64,000 bases of DNA from positions 62,001 to 126,000 of the forward strand of contig NZ_JBGUAY010000008.1 in NCBI RefSeq assembly GCF_041821025.1. The letters run 5' to 3'. The notes beneath the pieces are model-generated. The model ran no database searches. It saw only the letters and a list, made by a program, of their open reading frames with translations, and was not told the origin of the DNA. Below, in pieces: positions 7,931 through 16,771 of the stretch; positions within the stretch are counted from its first letter, which is position 1; each line of letters begins with the position of its first letter. The stretch comes from Egicoccus sp. AB-alg6-2 (GTDB lineage: Bacteria > Actinomycetota > Nitriliruptoria > Nitriliruptorales > Nitriliruptoraceae). The translations under genes were made by a program, and so were the position numbers.

Positions 7931-8480
7931 GGGGATCGAAGCGCTCGACGAGTCCGCTGACGAGGTTGGTCGGCCGCTGCTGCTCGCCCATCTTGGAGGC
8001 GAGCGCGATGTTGAGGCCGGTCAGCACCGGGACCACCCACTGCACGACCTGCAGCTGCCGCTGCGTCGCCGCCGGGCCCTCCGGGGTCTCGGCAGCCGGC
8101 TCGACCGCGGAGTCGACCGGGACAGGTTGGTCGTCGCCGATGCGCCGGCCCAAGACCGCGGCGTAGACGTCAGCGCCCAGTGCCGCGGCGAAGACGCCGG
8201 TCTTCGCGACGTTGACCGCCATGGCGCCCCGCTGGGTCGTCAGCCGGCCCTTGTTGCCCCACAGCAGCGCGATGCTGCCCACGACGTGGGCGAGGATCGC
8301 GGCCAGCTTCCACGGCTGCCACGCCTTCCAGCCGACGTCCGCGACCCGCACCCGGTCCTCGCTGGAGGACAGGGCGCCCGAGGCGCCGTGCAGTCCGACG
8401 GCGCCCATGAGGGACCCGCCGAACCAGGCGGCGGCGCCGACGTCGTGCAGGATTCGGGCGGTGGTCTGGTCGGACGCCAC
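7923..8480 (-). CDS. Small membrane protein of unknown function
   Basis: 185 residues from GTG 8480 (VASDQTTARILHDVGAAAWFGG), preceded by GAGGAGA; the open frame extends to 8597 but its extra residues are low-complexity and arginine-rich. Hydrophobic stretches at about 12-35, 60-78, 95-115 and 150-170 suggest three to four membrane helices. The His-Asp near the N-terminus and the GNKGRLTTQRGAMAVNVAKT loop are striking, but I cannot place it in a characterised family. The last codons lie in the 20-bp duplication described above. Confidence 0.8.
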   Translation of the reverse strand: MASDQTTARILHDVGAAAWFGGSLMGAVGLHGASGALSSSEDRVRVADVGWKAWQPWKLAAILAHVVGSIALLWGNKGRLTTQRGAMAVNVAKTGVFAAALGADVYAAVLGRRIGDDQPVPVDSAVEPAAETPEGPAATQRQLQVVQWVVPVLTGLNIALASKMGEQQRPTNLVSGLVERFDPRR

Positions 8481-8642
8481 GGCGTCTCCTCGCGTTGTCG
8501 GACGTCGAGTATCTGCCCGCGCCAGCCGTCGGGACGGCGCGCCGGGTGCCGTTGGTACCGCCTCCCTTCGCCGGTAGGCGTCCACCGGCCGCGGCAAGGC
8601 GTAGGTTGTCGCGCTCGTCCGCCGCCGACGTCACGGGTCCGC

Positions 8643-10361
8643 ATGTCCGCGATCGAAGCAACCGGCGACGCCGGCGACGGGGTCGCCGACACCGTCGTGG
8701 CCAGGATCGAGGCACGCCGCGTCTCGGCGCGTCGGGGCCTGGCGGCGACGGTCGATCGGCGCGAGCAGGCGTACCGTGAGCTGGTGAACTCGCCGGATCC
8801 GGTGGATCAGGCGATCGCACGGGTCTACCGCGACTTCCTGGTCCAGGTCGAGCAGGTGCAGCGCTCCGAGGCGGCCATGCTGCTGGCCGCCGACATGGAC
8901 GGCGACACGGTCGTCGGACGCGTCGCCGTGTTCGACGAGGACCGTGAACTGCTCGTCGTTCCCTGGCACGCGCCCGAGGGGCAGCGCCAGCTCACGGCCC
9001 GGCAGCGCCTGATGATCACCGAACGCGGCGACCAGCCGCTGGCCGTCCACCGACTGACCGCCGACGCGGACGCGCTGGCCGAACGCATCCGCGGCGGGAT
9101 GCGGGCCGCGGCACGGCGCGAGGAGATGTCCGATCCGCTGGCCACCCTGACCAGCGAACAGGGCGAGGCACTGGAAGCCATCGGCACTGCCCGCGGTGAC
9201 GTCGTCCTCACCGGACCGCCCGGGAGCGGGAAGTCGGCCATCGTGCTGGTCGAACTGGCGCGTCGGGTCCTGTCCCATCCCGATCCACACACGCTGCGGG
9301 TGCTGTTCGTGACCGGTTCGCCACGACTGGCGCAACGTGCGGAGGTGCTCGGGCGCCTGCTCGGTGTCGCCTCGATCACCCCGGTCCCGCAGGCGGAACT
9401 CGGACGGTTGCTCGGGACCGGCGCCGGACCGACGCCGATCGCCGGGCAGCACCCGGGCGCCGACGGGGCCGACGTCCCCGAGGCCATCGCCGGCGCGTTC
9501 GAGGATCTGCGCGGACGGCTCGCCCGGCCCGATCCCATCCCGCACCCCCTGGGCTCCGTCGACCCGCACGAGGTGCTGGCGGTGCGGAACTGGCGTGCCC
9601 GCGCCGGCAGCAGCACCTACACGCAGGTCGCCAAGGGCCTCCGGCGTGACCTCGCCGCGGAGTACGCGCGGCTGATCCCCGGTCCAGCGACGGCGGCTCG
9701 CGCCGAAGCGGCCGCCGAACGGCTGCGACCCGTGCTCACGCCAATCGAACTGGTCCGACGTGCGCTGGGGGAGCGCACGCTGCCGCAGGCGCTGCGCCGG
9801 GCGGCCACCGCGTGCGCGCGGTCCCTGCTCGAGACGCCCGCCGGCCAGTCGGCGGCCGACTGGGACCTGGTCGTCGTGGACGAGTACCAACGGCTGCCCG
9901 GCCTGTACCTGTGGCTGCTGCGCCGCAGAGCGGGTCAGCTGGTGCTGTCGGGTGACCCGCACCAGTCCTTCACCGACGAGGACGTCGAGGTCACCGCGGC
10001 GGCGACCGCGGTCGCCCTGACGACCAGTCTCCGGCTGCCAGCAGCCATCAGCACCTGGATCGACCGGTTCTGGCTCGAGCACGGTCTGCCGCAACCGGGC
10101 ATCCGGTCGGCCGCCGTCGGCGGCGAGGTCCGTACGTCGGCGGGTGCCGCCGAACGCGCGGGTCCCCACGCGCAGGTCCTGGCGCCCGCCGGCCTGGCTG
10201 CGCAGAACGACCGCTGGCTGAGCCCGCTGGACGCACTCGGGCTCGAATGGCCCGAGGTCGTGCTCCTCGGTCCCGAGCGCATCCTCGCCGAGCACGGCCC
10301 ACCGGGACTCTTCGTCGCGGCCACCCGAGCCATCGACCTCCTCACCCTCGACCCCGGGTGA
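8643..10361 (+). CDS. HelD-like superfamily 1 helicase/ATPase
   Basis: 572 residues from ATG 8643; the frame is open back to 7803 only because it runs antisense to the preceding gene. Residues 15-80 form a charged helical region, and VGRVAVFDEDRELLVVPWHAP (about 91-111) resembles the N-terminal segment of HelD proteins, which bind RNA polymerase. Helicase motifs follow: Walker A GPPGSGKS (191-198), Walker B VVVDEYQ, LSGDPHQSF (motif III), TTSLRLP and VAATRAIDLL (motif VI). It is shorter than typical HelD (about 700 residues), mainly between motifs. The most likely role is ATP-driven remodelling of nucleic acid or RNA polymerase. It converges on the RecQ gene, nine bases away. Confidence 0.8.
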   Translation: MSAIEATGDAGDGVADTVVARIEARRVSARRGLAATVDRREQAYRELVNSPDPVDQAIARVYRDFLVQVEQVQRSEAAMLLAADMDGDTVVGRVAVFDEDRELLVVPWHAPEGQRQLTARQRLMITERGDQPLAVHRLTADADALAERIRGGMRAAARREEMSDPLATLTSEQGEALEAIGTARGDVVLTGPPGSGKSAIVLVELARRVLSHPDPHTLRVLFVTGSPRLAQRAEVLGRLLGVASITPVPQAELGRLLGTGAGPTPIAGQHPGADGADVPEAIAGAFEDLRGRLARPDPIPHPLGSVDPHEVLAVRNWRARAGSSTYTQVAKGLRRDLAAEYARLIPGPATAARAEAAAERLRPVLTPIELVRRALGERTLPQALRRAATACARSLLETPAGQSAADWDLVVVDEYQRLPGLYLWLLRRRAGQLVLSGDPHQSFTDEDVEVTAAATAVALTTSLRLPAAISTWIDRFWLEHGLPQPGIRSAAVGGEVRTSAGAAERAGPHAQVLAPAGLAAQNDRWLSPLDALGLEWPEVVLLGPERILAEHGPPGLFVAATRAIDLLTLDPG

Positions 10362-10370
10362 CGGGTGCCT

Positions 10371-12524
10371 TCAGCTGGCCGTGGTCGAGGACAACACCAG
10401 CGGCATGACGGGGCCCGCGCCCTGCTCGGCGAGGAGTACGGCCGCGACCGTCAGTGTCCACCCCGACATCGTCAGGGCGTCCACCAACAGCACCGGTCCC
10501 TCCGGCGCGGCGTCGGTGACCTTCAGCGCGCTGAGGGCGTTGGCGGCCTGGAACGCCGAGTTGGCGAACCGGTCCTGCGGCGGGGTGTCGACCTTGGCCA
10601 GTACGTCGTGGCGGACCGGCAACCGTCCGAGTTCGCCGAGCCGGTCGGCCACGGCGCGGGTGAGCTCGCCGTAGGTCGCCGAGGGCATGGTCACGATGGT
10701 GCGGGGGCGTTGGGGCCAGTCCCAGCGTGCGAGCAGCTTCACGCAGCCGTCCACCACCTCGGCGAAGGCGTCGTGGCCGCTCAGCTGCGCCCGGTCGCCG
10801 CCGGCTCGCGCCAGCTCCAGCAGTTCGGACACGGGCTGGCCGTAGCCGGAAGCGTCGTTGCCGGCCAGGGCGCGACCGGGCGCCGCCTGCAGGTTCTTCG
10901 GCAGGTTGCCGCGCCGCTCGTGCCCGAGTTGGTCGAGGCCGCTCGGCCAGCGTCGCCGCGGCAGAACCGGCAGTTCACGGTTGCGCACGTGGTTGCGTGC
11001 GGCCGCCAGGACCTCGTCGTCGAGCGGTACCTCCAGGGGGGTACCGGTGCACCGTCCGCAGCGGCCGCACGGCTCGGCGGCCGGGTCGTCGAGCGCCGCC
11101 GTCAGCAGCTGCATGCTGCAGCCGTCCGTCGCCGGATCGAGATAGCGGCGCATCACCTCGTGCTCCGCGCGGCGGCCGTCGAGCAGACGCTGATAGCGGT
11201 CGTCGTCGTGCCGGTAGGGCTGCCCGGTGGCGAGGTAGCCGCCCGCCACCCGCTCCACCACCCCCTCGACGTCGAGCACCTTCAGCAACAACTCCAGGCG
11301 GGTGCGCCGCACGTTGACGGCCGTCTCCAGCGAGGGCAGGGAGCGCGGCTCGGAAGCGTCCAGGGCCGCCACGATCTGCTCGACCTCGGGTGGGGTCGGG
11401 ATGCCGGCCACGTCGAAGTGGTGCCACAACCGCTCGTCGGTCGGCGTCGGCAACACCACGATGTCGGTCGGCTCGCCGCCGCGACCGGCCCGACCGATGG
11501 CCTGGTAGTAGGCGACCGGCGACGACGGCGCTCCCAGGTGGATGACGAACCCGAGGTCCGGCTTGTCGTAGCCCATCGACAAGGCCGTGGTCGCGACGAC
11601 CCCCGCGACCTGGTTCGCCTTGAGCGCGTCCTCGAGGTCGGCGCGCTGCTGGGTGTCGAGGTGGGAGGTGTAGGCGCGCACGTCGTGGCCGGTCTCGACG
11701 AGGAACTCGGCGACCCGGTTGGCCTCGGCGACCGTCAGCGTGTAGATGATGCCGGCGCGGCCGGCCGGGGCACGGGTGGCGAGGTAGCCGGCGATCCACG
11801 CCAGCCGCTGCTCGTGGCTGGGCAGGTCGACGACGTGCAACGCGAGGGTGTCGCGGGCGAGCGCGCCACGCAGGACCGTGACGGGGACCTCCGCGTCGTC
11901 GGGGTGGTTGCCGAGCTGGTCCGCGACGTCGGCGACCACCCGGTCGGTCGCCGTCGCGGTGCATGCCAGCACCGGCACCGCGGTGTCCCGGGCGGCCGCC
12001 AGCTGTCCGAGGACGTCACCCAGGCGCCGGTAGTCGGGGCGGAAGTCGTGGCCGTGATCGGAGATGCAGTGCGCCTCGTCGATGACCAGCATGCCGATGC
12101 TGGCGACCAGCCGGTCCAGGATCTCGGCCCGGAAGCGGGGGTGGTTGAGACGCTCGGGCGAGACCAGCAGCAGATCCACCGATCCCTCGACGACCTGCTG
12201 CTCGATGGCCTGCCAGTCGTCGACGTTGGTGGAGTTCACCGTTTCCGCCCGCAGTCCCATGCGTCGTGCGGCCGCCAACTGGTCGCGCATGAGCGCCAAC
12301 AGCGGGGAGACGATCAGCGTCGGGCCGGCGCCCTGCTCGCGCAGCAGCCGGGTCGCGATGAAGTACACCGCCGACTTGCCCCAACCGGTGCGCTGCACGA
12401 CGAGGACCCGCGCGCGTCGGTCGACCAGCGCCTCGATGGCGCTGACCTGGTCGTCGCGCAGTCGGGCGTCCGGGCCCGCCAGCAGCGTCAGCAGGTCCTG
12501 GGCGAGGGCGCGGGTGGCTGGCAA
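10371..12524 (-). CDS. RecQ-family DNA helicase with C-terminal phosphoribosyltransferase-like domain
   Basis: The start is taken as TTG 12524 (LPATRALAQDLL), with AAGGACG upstream; the frame is open to 12635 but the extra residues are proline-rich. About 717 residues. Superfamily 2 motifs: RTGWGKS (Walker A), [52 protein letters not shown] (motif VI). A four-cysteine zinc site follows (CGRCGRC region). The last 190 residues are unlike RecQ and resemble a type I phosphoribosyltransferase (VLLVDALTMSGWTLTVAAVLL resembles the PRPP loop). This architecture is known in actinobacteria, but what the last domain does is not. ATP-driven 3'-5' DNA unwinding in repair is expected. It is one of two RecQ-like genes in the window. 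Confidence 0.88.
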   Translation of the reverse strand: MPATRALAQDLLTLLAGPDARLRDDQVSAIEALVDRRARVLVVQRTGWGKSAVYFIATRLLREQGAGPTLIVSPLLALMRDQLAAARRMGLRAETVNSTNVDDWQAIEQQVVEGSVDLLLVSPERLNHPRFRAEILDRLVASIGMLVIDEAHCISDHGHDFRPDYRRLGDVLGQLAAARDTAVPVLACTATATDRVVADVADQLGNHPDDAEVPVTVLRGALARDTLALHVVDLPSHEQRLAWIAGYLATRAPAGRAGIIYTLTVAEANRVAEFLVETGHDVRAYTSHLDTQQRADLEDALKANQVAGVVATTALSMGYDKPDLGFVIHLGAPSSPVAYYQAIGRAGRGGEPTDIVVLPTPTDERLWHHFDVAGIPTPPEVEQIVAALDASEPRSLPSLETAVNVRRTRLELLLKVLDVEGVVERVAGGYLATGQPYRHDDDRYQRLLDGRRAEHEVMRRYLDPATDGCSMQLLTAALDDPAAEPCGRCGRCTGTPLEVPLDDEVLAAARNHVRNRELPVLPRRRWPSGLDQLGHERRGNLPKNLQAAPGRALAGNDASGYGQPVSELLELARAGGDRAQLSGHDAFAEVVDGCVKLLARWDWPQRPRTIVTMPSATYGELTRAVADRLGELGRLPVRHDVLAKVDTPPQDRFANSAFQAANALSALKVTDAAPEGPVLLVDALTMSGWTLTVAAVLLAEQGAGPVMPLVLSSTTAS

Positions 12525-12666
12525 GGAGACGTCCTTCGGGTGCGGCGGGCGACGGGCCCATGATGGCGGGGCGCTGGGACGCGCGCACGAATGGTGTCGC
12601 AGGGGTGTGGACGGCCACCGTCCCGGGACCGGCACCTCGACCGGCCCGCCTCAGCGGGTACGCCGG

Positions 12667-12696
12667 TTGGACACGTGCCGTGCCCGGCTGTACTAC
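12667..12696 (+). promoter_or_regulatory. Possible sigma-70-type promoter for the glutathione peroxidase gene
   Basis: TTGGAC (12667-12672) is followed by TGTACT (12689-12694, 16-base spacer) or TACTAC (12691-12696, 18-base spacer), about 45 bases before the TTG start at 12740. The elements are near consensus, but no experimental support is available. Confidence 0.4.
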
Positions 12697-12739
12697 TCGC
12701 GCGCACGAACCCCGAGAGTGACCCGGCGAAGGGCCCACC

Positions 12740-13228
12740 TTGCACCTCCACGACATCCCCGTGCGCACCCTCGACGGGTCCCCCACGTCGCTGGCCGAGC
12801 ACCGCGACGACGCCATGCTCATCGTCAACGTGGCCTCGAGGTGTGGTCTCACGCCGCAGTACGCAACGCTCGAAGCGCTGCACGAGCGCTACCGGGACCG
12901 CGGGTTCAGCGTGATCGGTGTGCCGTGCAACCAGTTCGGTGGCCAGGAGCCGGGGACGGCCGAGGACATCGCCACGTTCTGCTCGACCAGTTACGGCGTC
13001 ACCTTTCCCTTGCTCGACAAGACCGACGTCAACGGTCCCGGACGTCACCCGCTCTACGAGGTGCTGACCGGGCACGCCGACGAGCAGGGCGAGGCGGGCG
13101 ACGTCCAGTGGAACTTCGAGAAGTTCCTGGTCGCCCCCGGCGGCGAGGTGGTCGCGCGCTTCCGTCCCACCACCCTGCCCGACAGCGACGAGGTCGTCCG
13201 CGCGATCGAAGCGGTCCTGCCCCGCTGA
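12740..13228 (+). CDS. Glutathione peroxidase-family thiol peroxidase
   Basis: 162 residues, full length for bacterial GPx. The start is TTG 12740 with GAAGGG upstream. The active-site region reads NVASRCGLTPQY, with Cys in place of selenocysteine. The other conserved blocks are VIGVPCNQFGGQEPG (Gln and second Cys) and VQWNFEKFLV (Trp and Asn). Bacterial cysteine GPx proteins usually act as thioredoxin-dependent peroxidases in the cytoplasm. The gene is monocistronic and converges on the acyltransferase gene, 18 bases away. Confidence 0.95.
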   Translation: MHLHDIPVRTLDGSPTSLAEHRDDAMLIVNVASRCGLTPQYATLEALHERYRDRGFSVIGVPCNQFGGQEPGTAEDIATFCSTSYGVTFPLLDKTDVNGPGRHPLYEVLTGHADEQGEAGDVQWNFEKFLVAPGGEVVARFRPTTLPDSDEVVRAIEAVLPR

Positions 13229-13246
13229 TCCGGTTCGCGGCCGGCG

Positions 13247-14323
13247 TCACTCGGTCGGAGGCAGGGAGTCGGGTTCGACGACAGCGATGACCGCCGCGTC
13301 GGGGATGGCGTCGGGGCCATGACGGGCGAGGATCCAGGCGTCGATACGGCGCCACCACGCGTTGAGCCAGGCGGCCCCCTCGTCTCGGCTGGTGGGTACC
13401 TCCGCCGCCGGGACGCGCCACGCCTCGATCTCGACCGCGGCGTCCATCGGCAGACCGCGCCACAGGTCCACGACGCTCGAGAGGTCCTCGAGTCCCGTGT
13501 GCGCGACGAAGATCACGTCCGCCGTCGGGGCGGCGGTCAGCGCCGCCAGCGCGCCACCGGCGCGCGGCCTCAGGACGTGTCGCATCTCGCGCGCCTGTTC
13601 GGCCTCGTCGTGCCGGCCGAGTTCCTCCAGCCTCGCGATCGAGTGCAGCCGACGGGCGTGGGTGAAGTTGCGTCCTTCGGGGAACAGCACCAGCGCGTCG
13701 CCGGGTGCCAGGTCGGTGGCGAGCCTGCGGACGGCCTCGGTGCCGCTGCCCCGTGGCGCTGCGGTCGCGACGAAGTGGCTCGGCAGGCGGTTGAGCCCGA
13801 TGTCGAGCGCCGGTGCCCACTGCAGCAGTTCGCGGAGCACGATCCGCGGTCGCAGCCCGCGCTGCAGCAGTCCGTGCACGAGCAGGAACGAGTCGCCCGG
13901 GCCCGCATGTCGGCTCAGCACCACCAGCGGCGCCTGCGGGTCGTCGGGGGCACCCGTGGCCCCGGCCGCGTCGTCGTCGAGGGTGATCTGCAGGTTGAAC
14001 GTCCGGCGGGCCGTGTGCACGAGGGCGGCGAGGTAGTGCCGCATGATGGCGTAGTGGGCCGCCTGCCAACGGTCGTCGGCCAGACGTCGCCCGAAACCGC
14101 TGGCGACCCAGAGCCCGAACAGGGCGATCACGGCGGCGGTCTCGGCGGCGAGGAAGACGAGCACGAACAGCAGTAGTCGCAGTGGTCGCAACCGGCCGGG
14201 CAGCAGCGGCGAGGCGAAGGCGGCGACCATCAGCATCAGCGGCAACGTCGTCACCAGCAGCAGCGCCAACAGCGGCACGGCCGGCGCCAGGACGAGCCGA
14301 CGTACCCACCGTGGCGGCAACAT
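13247..14323 (-). CDS. 1-acyl-sn-glycerol-3-phosphate acyltransferase-like (PlsC family) membrane protein
   Basis: 358 residues. Two to three N-terminal membrane segments (about 10-37, 48-75) precede a PlsC acyltransferase domain. It has the catalytic HxxxxD motif as SRHAGPGDSFLL (His near 139) and the acyl-acceptor motif FPEGRNFT near 212. The central stretch (AEQAREMRHVLRPRAGGALAAL) matches long members of the family. It would transfer acyl chains to a lysophosphatidate-like acceptor at the inner membrane face. It starts four bases after the patatin gene, so the two are clearly one operon: one enzyme removes acyl chains, the other adds them, pointing to phospholipid remodelling. Confidence 0.85.
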   Translation of the reverse strand: MLPPRWVRRLVLAPAVPLLALLLVTTLPLMLMVAAFASPLLPGRLRPLRLLLFVLVFLAAETAAVIALFGLWVASGFGRRLADDRWQAAHYAIMRHYLAALVHTARRTFNLQITLDDDAAGATGAPDDPQAPLVVLSRHAGPGDSFLLVHGLLQRGLRPRIVLRELLQWAPALDIGLNRLPSHFVATAAPRGSGTEAVRRLATDLAPGDALVLFPEGRNFTHARRLHSIARLEELGRHDEAEQAREMRHVLRPRAGGALAALTAAPTADVIFVAHTGLEDLSSVVDLWRGLPMDAAVEIEAWRVPAAEVPTSRDEGAAWLNAWWRRIDAWILARHGPDAIPDAAVIAVVEPDSLPPTE

Positions 14324-14327
14324 CGCG

Positions 14328-15221
14328 TCAGCCCTCCCTGGCGGCGGAGCGGGACTGCTCCACCAGGTAGGCCGACGAGGCGAGGTAGGCGGTCTCGATC
14401 CGTTCGGGTGCCTTCGAGGTGTCCCGGTAGCGGAACTGGGCCGGGTCGTTGTAGTCCATCCCGGTGGTGATCCCCGTCGGGAGCACGTGCACCTCGACGT
14501 CGTCGGGAACCCGCGCCATGGCTTCGACGAACCGGTGCCGCCGGGCGATCTCGAAGGCCACCAGGCCGACCTCCCAGGCCTTCGACGGGACGGTCAACGG
14601 TTGCTCGATCCGACCGACCTGCAGCACGTAGATGCGGCGTGCCCCCAGTTCGAGAGCGCGACCGACGGGGATGCTGTCGACCAGGCCGCCGTCGAGGTAG
14701 TGGTCGGTGCCGATGACGACGGGCGGAAGCAGGCCGGGGACGGCGGTCGAGGCCAGCAGCGCCTCGACGAGGGGTCCGTCGGTGAACCACTGCGCCGCGG
14801 CGCGTTCGATGCTGGCCGCCACGCACTGGAAGGGGAACGTCAGCTCGGCGAAGGCACGCGCCGGCAGATGGGCGAGCAGCAGCCGGCGCAGCCGAAGGTT
14901 GCCGTGCAGATGGGTCCGGCTGCGGGTCAGGGTGCTGGCGCGCTCGAGCAGCGACGCCTCGAACGGGTTGTAGGCGTCGAGGTTGGTCCACAGCTCGCGC
15001 AGGCGCTCGACGGCGTCGTCCGGCCCGGCCGCGAGCATGGCGCCGTTCATGGCGCCGACCGAGGAACCGACGACCAGGTCGGGTCGGACGCCGTGCTCCT
15101 GCAGCGCCTGCAGCATCCCGACCTGGACCGCACCGTGGACGCCGCCGCCGCCGAGCACGAACGCCACCTCGGGGGTGGGCGTCCGGGGCTCGTGGGCCGC
15201 GTCGTCGTCTCGGAGATCCAT
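14328..15221 (-). CDS. Patatin-like phospholipase
   Basis: 297 residues from ATG 15221 (MDLRDDDAAHEPRTPTPEVAFVLGGGG); a longer frame to 15386 is low-complexity. It shows the patatin oxyanion loop GGGGVHGAVQ, the nucleophile elbow GSSVGAMNG with catalytic Ser, and the catalytic Asp in YLDGGLVDSIP. The predicted reaction is acyl-ester hydrolysis of phospholipids or lysophospholipids. The NTE/RssA-like bacterial patatins are the nearest group. It is the first gene of a two-gene operon with the PlsC-family acyltransferase. Confidence 0.9.
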   Translation of the reverse strand: MDLRDDDAAHEPRTPTPEVAFVLGGGGVHGAVQVGMLQALQEHGVRPDLVVGSSVGAMNGAMLAAGPDDAVERLRELWTNLDAYNPFEASLLERASTLTRSRTHLHGNLRLRRLLLAHLPARAFAELTFPFQCVAASIERAAAQWFTDGPLVEALLASTAVPGLLPPVVIGTDHYLDGGLVDSIPVGRALELGARRIYVLQVGRIEQPLTVPSKAWEVGLVAFEIARRHRFVEAMARVPDDVEVHVLPTGITTGMDYNDPAQFRYRDTSKAPERIETAYLASSAYLVEQSRSAAREG

Positions 15222-15306
15222 CGAGGCGCACCGTATCGCCGCCACGTCGTGCAACCCTTGCCGCGGCGCCGACGTCCCACCGGGACGAGGCGAGGGGAGC
15301 GGTGCG

Positions 15307-16656
15307 TTGCGGAGCGCGATGGCAGGGGTGGCGGCCGCGATGCTCGTGTTGGCGGGGTGCGGCCAGTCCGGGCCGCCGGTCCCCACCGTGGCCGCCGGCG
15401 ATGGCGGCGCACCGGTGCCCTCCTGCGACGACGTGCCGGCCGTCCAGCCGCCCGCCGAACACCTGCGCGACGACCCGATCTACGTCGGCAACGAGCAGCC
15501 CGTCGAGGCGCTCGGCGCGTGGGCCCACGGCCGCGACGGTTTCGAGGAACTGTGGATCGACCGCGACCACCTCGGGTGGGTCGTCCTCGGGTTCAGCGAC
15601 CACGCCGAGGCCGCCCAGGACGAACTGTCCGCCGAGTTCCCGGGCGTCGGGGCGGTGGTCGTCGAGGTGGAGCGCACGCTGGACGAGCTGCTCGCCCTGC
15701 AACGGCGGGTGCACGACCTCGACGTGGTCGGCGGAAGCTGGGCCTCGGTCCAGCACGGGGTCGTCGGCCTCGAGCTCGGCGCGCTCACCGACGACAAGAT
15801 CGCCGCCGTGCAGGCCGCGTTCGGCGACCAGCCGGTGTGCATCACCGGTACCGATCCCGCCGTACTACCCCAGCCAGGGCCGCAGGCGCAGGCGGGCCCC
15901 GGATGGCGGCTGCTGGCCGACGAGGTGGCCGGAGAGCCCTACCGCACCGGCGTGGCCGCCGACCCGGACGGCTACGAGCGCCTGTGGCGCGCGATCGGGC
16001 TGCCGGGTCAGCTGCCCACGGTGGACTTCGAGACCGAGATCGTGGTCTGGTTCGGTGCCGTGTTCAGCAGCAGCTGTCCCGGCCTCCGCTTCGACGGGGT
16101 GGTGCACACGGGGGAACCGCCGCTGCTGCACGCCGTCATCGTGGACACCGACGACGCGGTCGCCTGCAACGCCGACGCCAACCCACGCGCCTTCGTCGTG
16201 GCGGTCGAGCGCGCCGCGCTGCCCGACGGGCCGTTCGCGGTGCAGCTCGGTGCCCAGGATCCGCCACCGGGCGCGCCGCAGGAGCGCACCCTGGTCGACG
16301 CGGACCTCCGCAGCCCTGGGGCGCCCCTGCCCGCCGATGCCGTCGGTCCCGACCCGGCCTTGGCCGCGCCGGCCGAGCCCACGGTGGGGCCCGGCGAGCA
16401 CGTCGAGGTCGGCTTCCCGGTCGGCTACCGCTTCAACCTGCACTGCGGGCCACAGTGGCTCGGTCCCCTCAACGACGTGCTCTGGCGTACCGGGGTGACC
16501 GACACCCCGCAGGCGTGGCGTGACGCCATGGACGCGCACGAAGAGGCCGTCGTCGAGGTGATCGTCGGAACCGAGCCGCCCGTCCTGACCGCCACGGTCG
16601 CCGGGCACGCGCTGACCTATCACCCCACCGCCGACGAGCACCCGGGCTGCGACTGA
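15307..16656 (+). CDS. Predicted lipoprotein of unknown function
   Basis: About 449 residues from TTG 15307 (LRSAMAGVAAAMLVLAGCGQSG), chosen because GAGGGGAG stands eight bases upstream; ATG 15319 is the alternative. The signal segment ends in a lipobox, LAGC, so the mature protein would be lipid-anchored outside the membrane. The mature part is rich in acidic residues and proline. It has several Cys (CDD, CITGTD, SSSCPGLRF, CNADANP, LHCGP, HPGCD) suggesting disulfides. I recognise no domain. It is transcribed divergently from the patatin operon with an 85-base gap. Confidence 0.75.
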   Translation: MRSAMAGVAAAMLVLAGCGQSGPPVPTVAAGDGGAPVPSCDDVPAVQPPAEHLRDDPIYVGNEQPVEALGAWAHGRDGFEELWIDRDHLGWVVLGFSDHAEAAQDELSAEFPGVGAVVVEVERTLDELLALQRRVHDLDVVGGSWASVQHGVVGLELGALTDDKIAAVQAAFGDQPVCITGTDPAVLPQPGPQAQAGPGWRLLADEVAGEPYRTGVAADPDGYERLWRAIGLPGQLPTVDFETEIVVWFGAVFSSSCPGLRFDGVVHTGEPPLLHAVIVDTDDAVACNADANPRAFVVAVERAALPDGPFAVQLGAQDPPPGAPQERTLVDADLRSPGAPLPADAVGPDPALAAPAEPTVGPGEHVEVGFPVGYRFNLHCGPQWLGPLNDVLWRTGVTDTPQAWRDAMDAHEEAVVEVIVGTEPPVLTATVAGHALTYHPTADEHPGCD

Positions 16657-16771
16657 CCGGTCGGCGCTGCAGACGACGCTGGCGGTGTCCGAACGCCCCG
16701 CACCGCCTGCGTCCACCCCCGAGAACCGCCGACTACGGTGGTGCGTAACGCTGAGTGGTGGGGTGGGCGCG

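Noticed and set aside
10365-12563. A 732-codon open frame on the plus strand opposite the RecQ gene
   Set aside because: It is the GC-rich antisense shadow of RecQ, whose helicase motifs are unmistakable on the other strand. The plus-strand translation is low-complexity with no recognisable domain.
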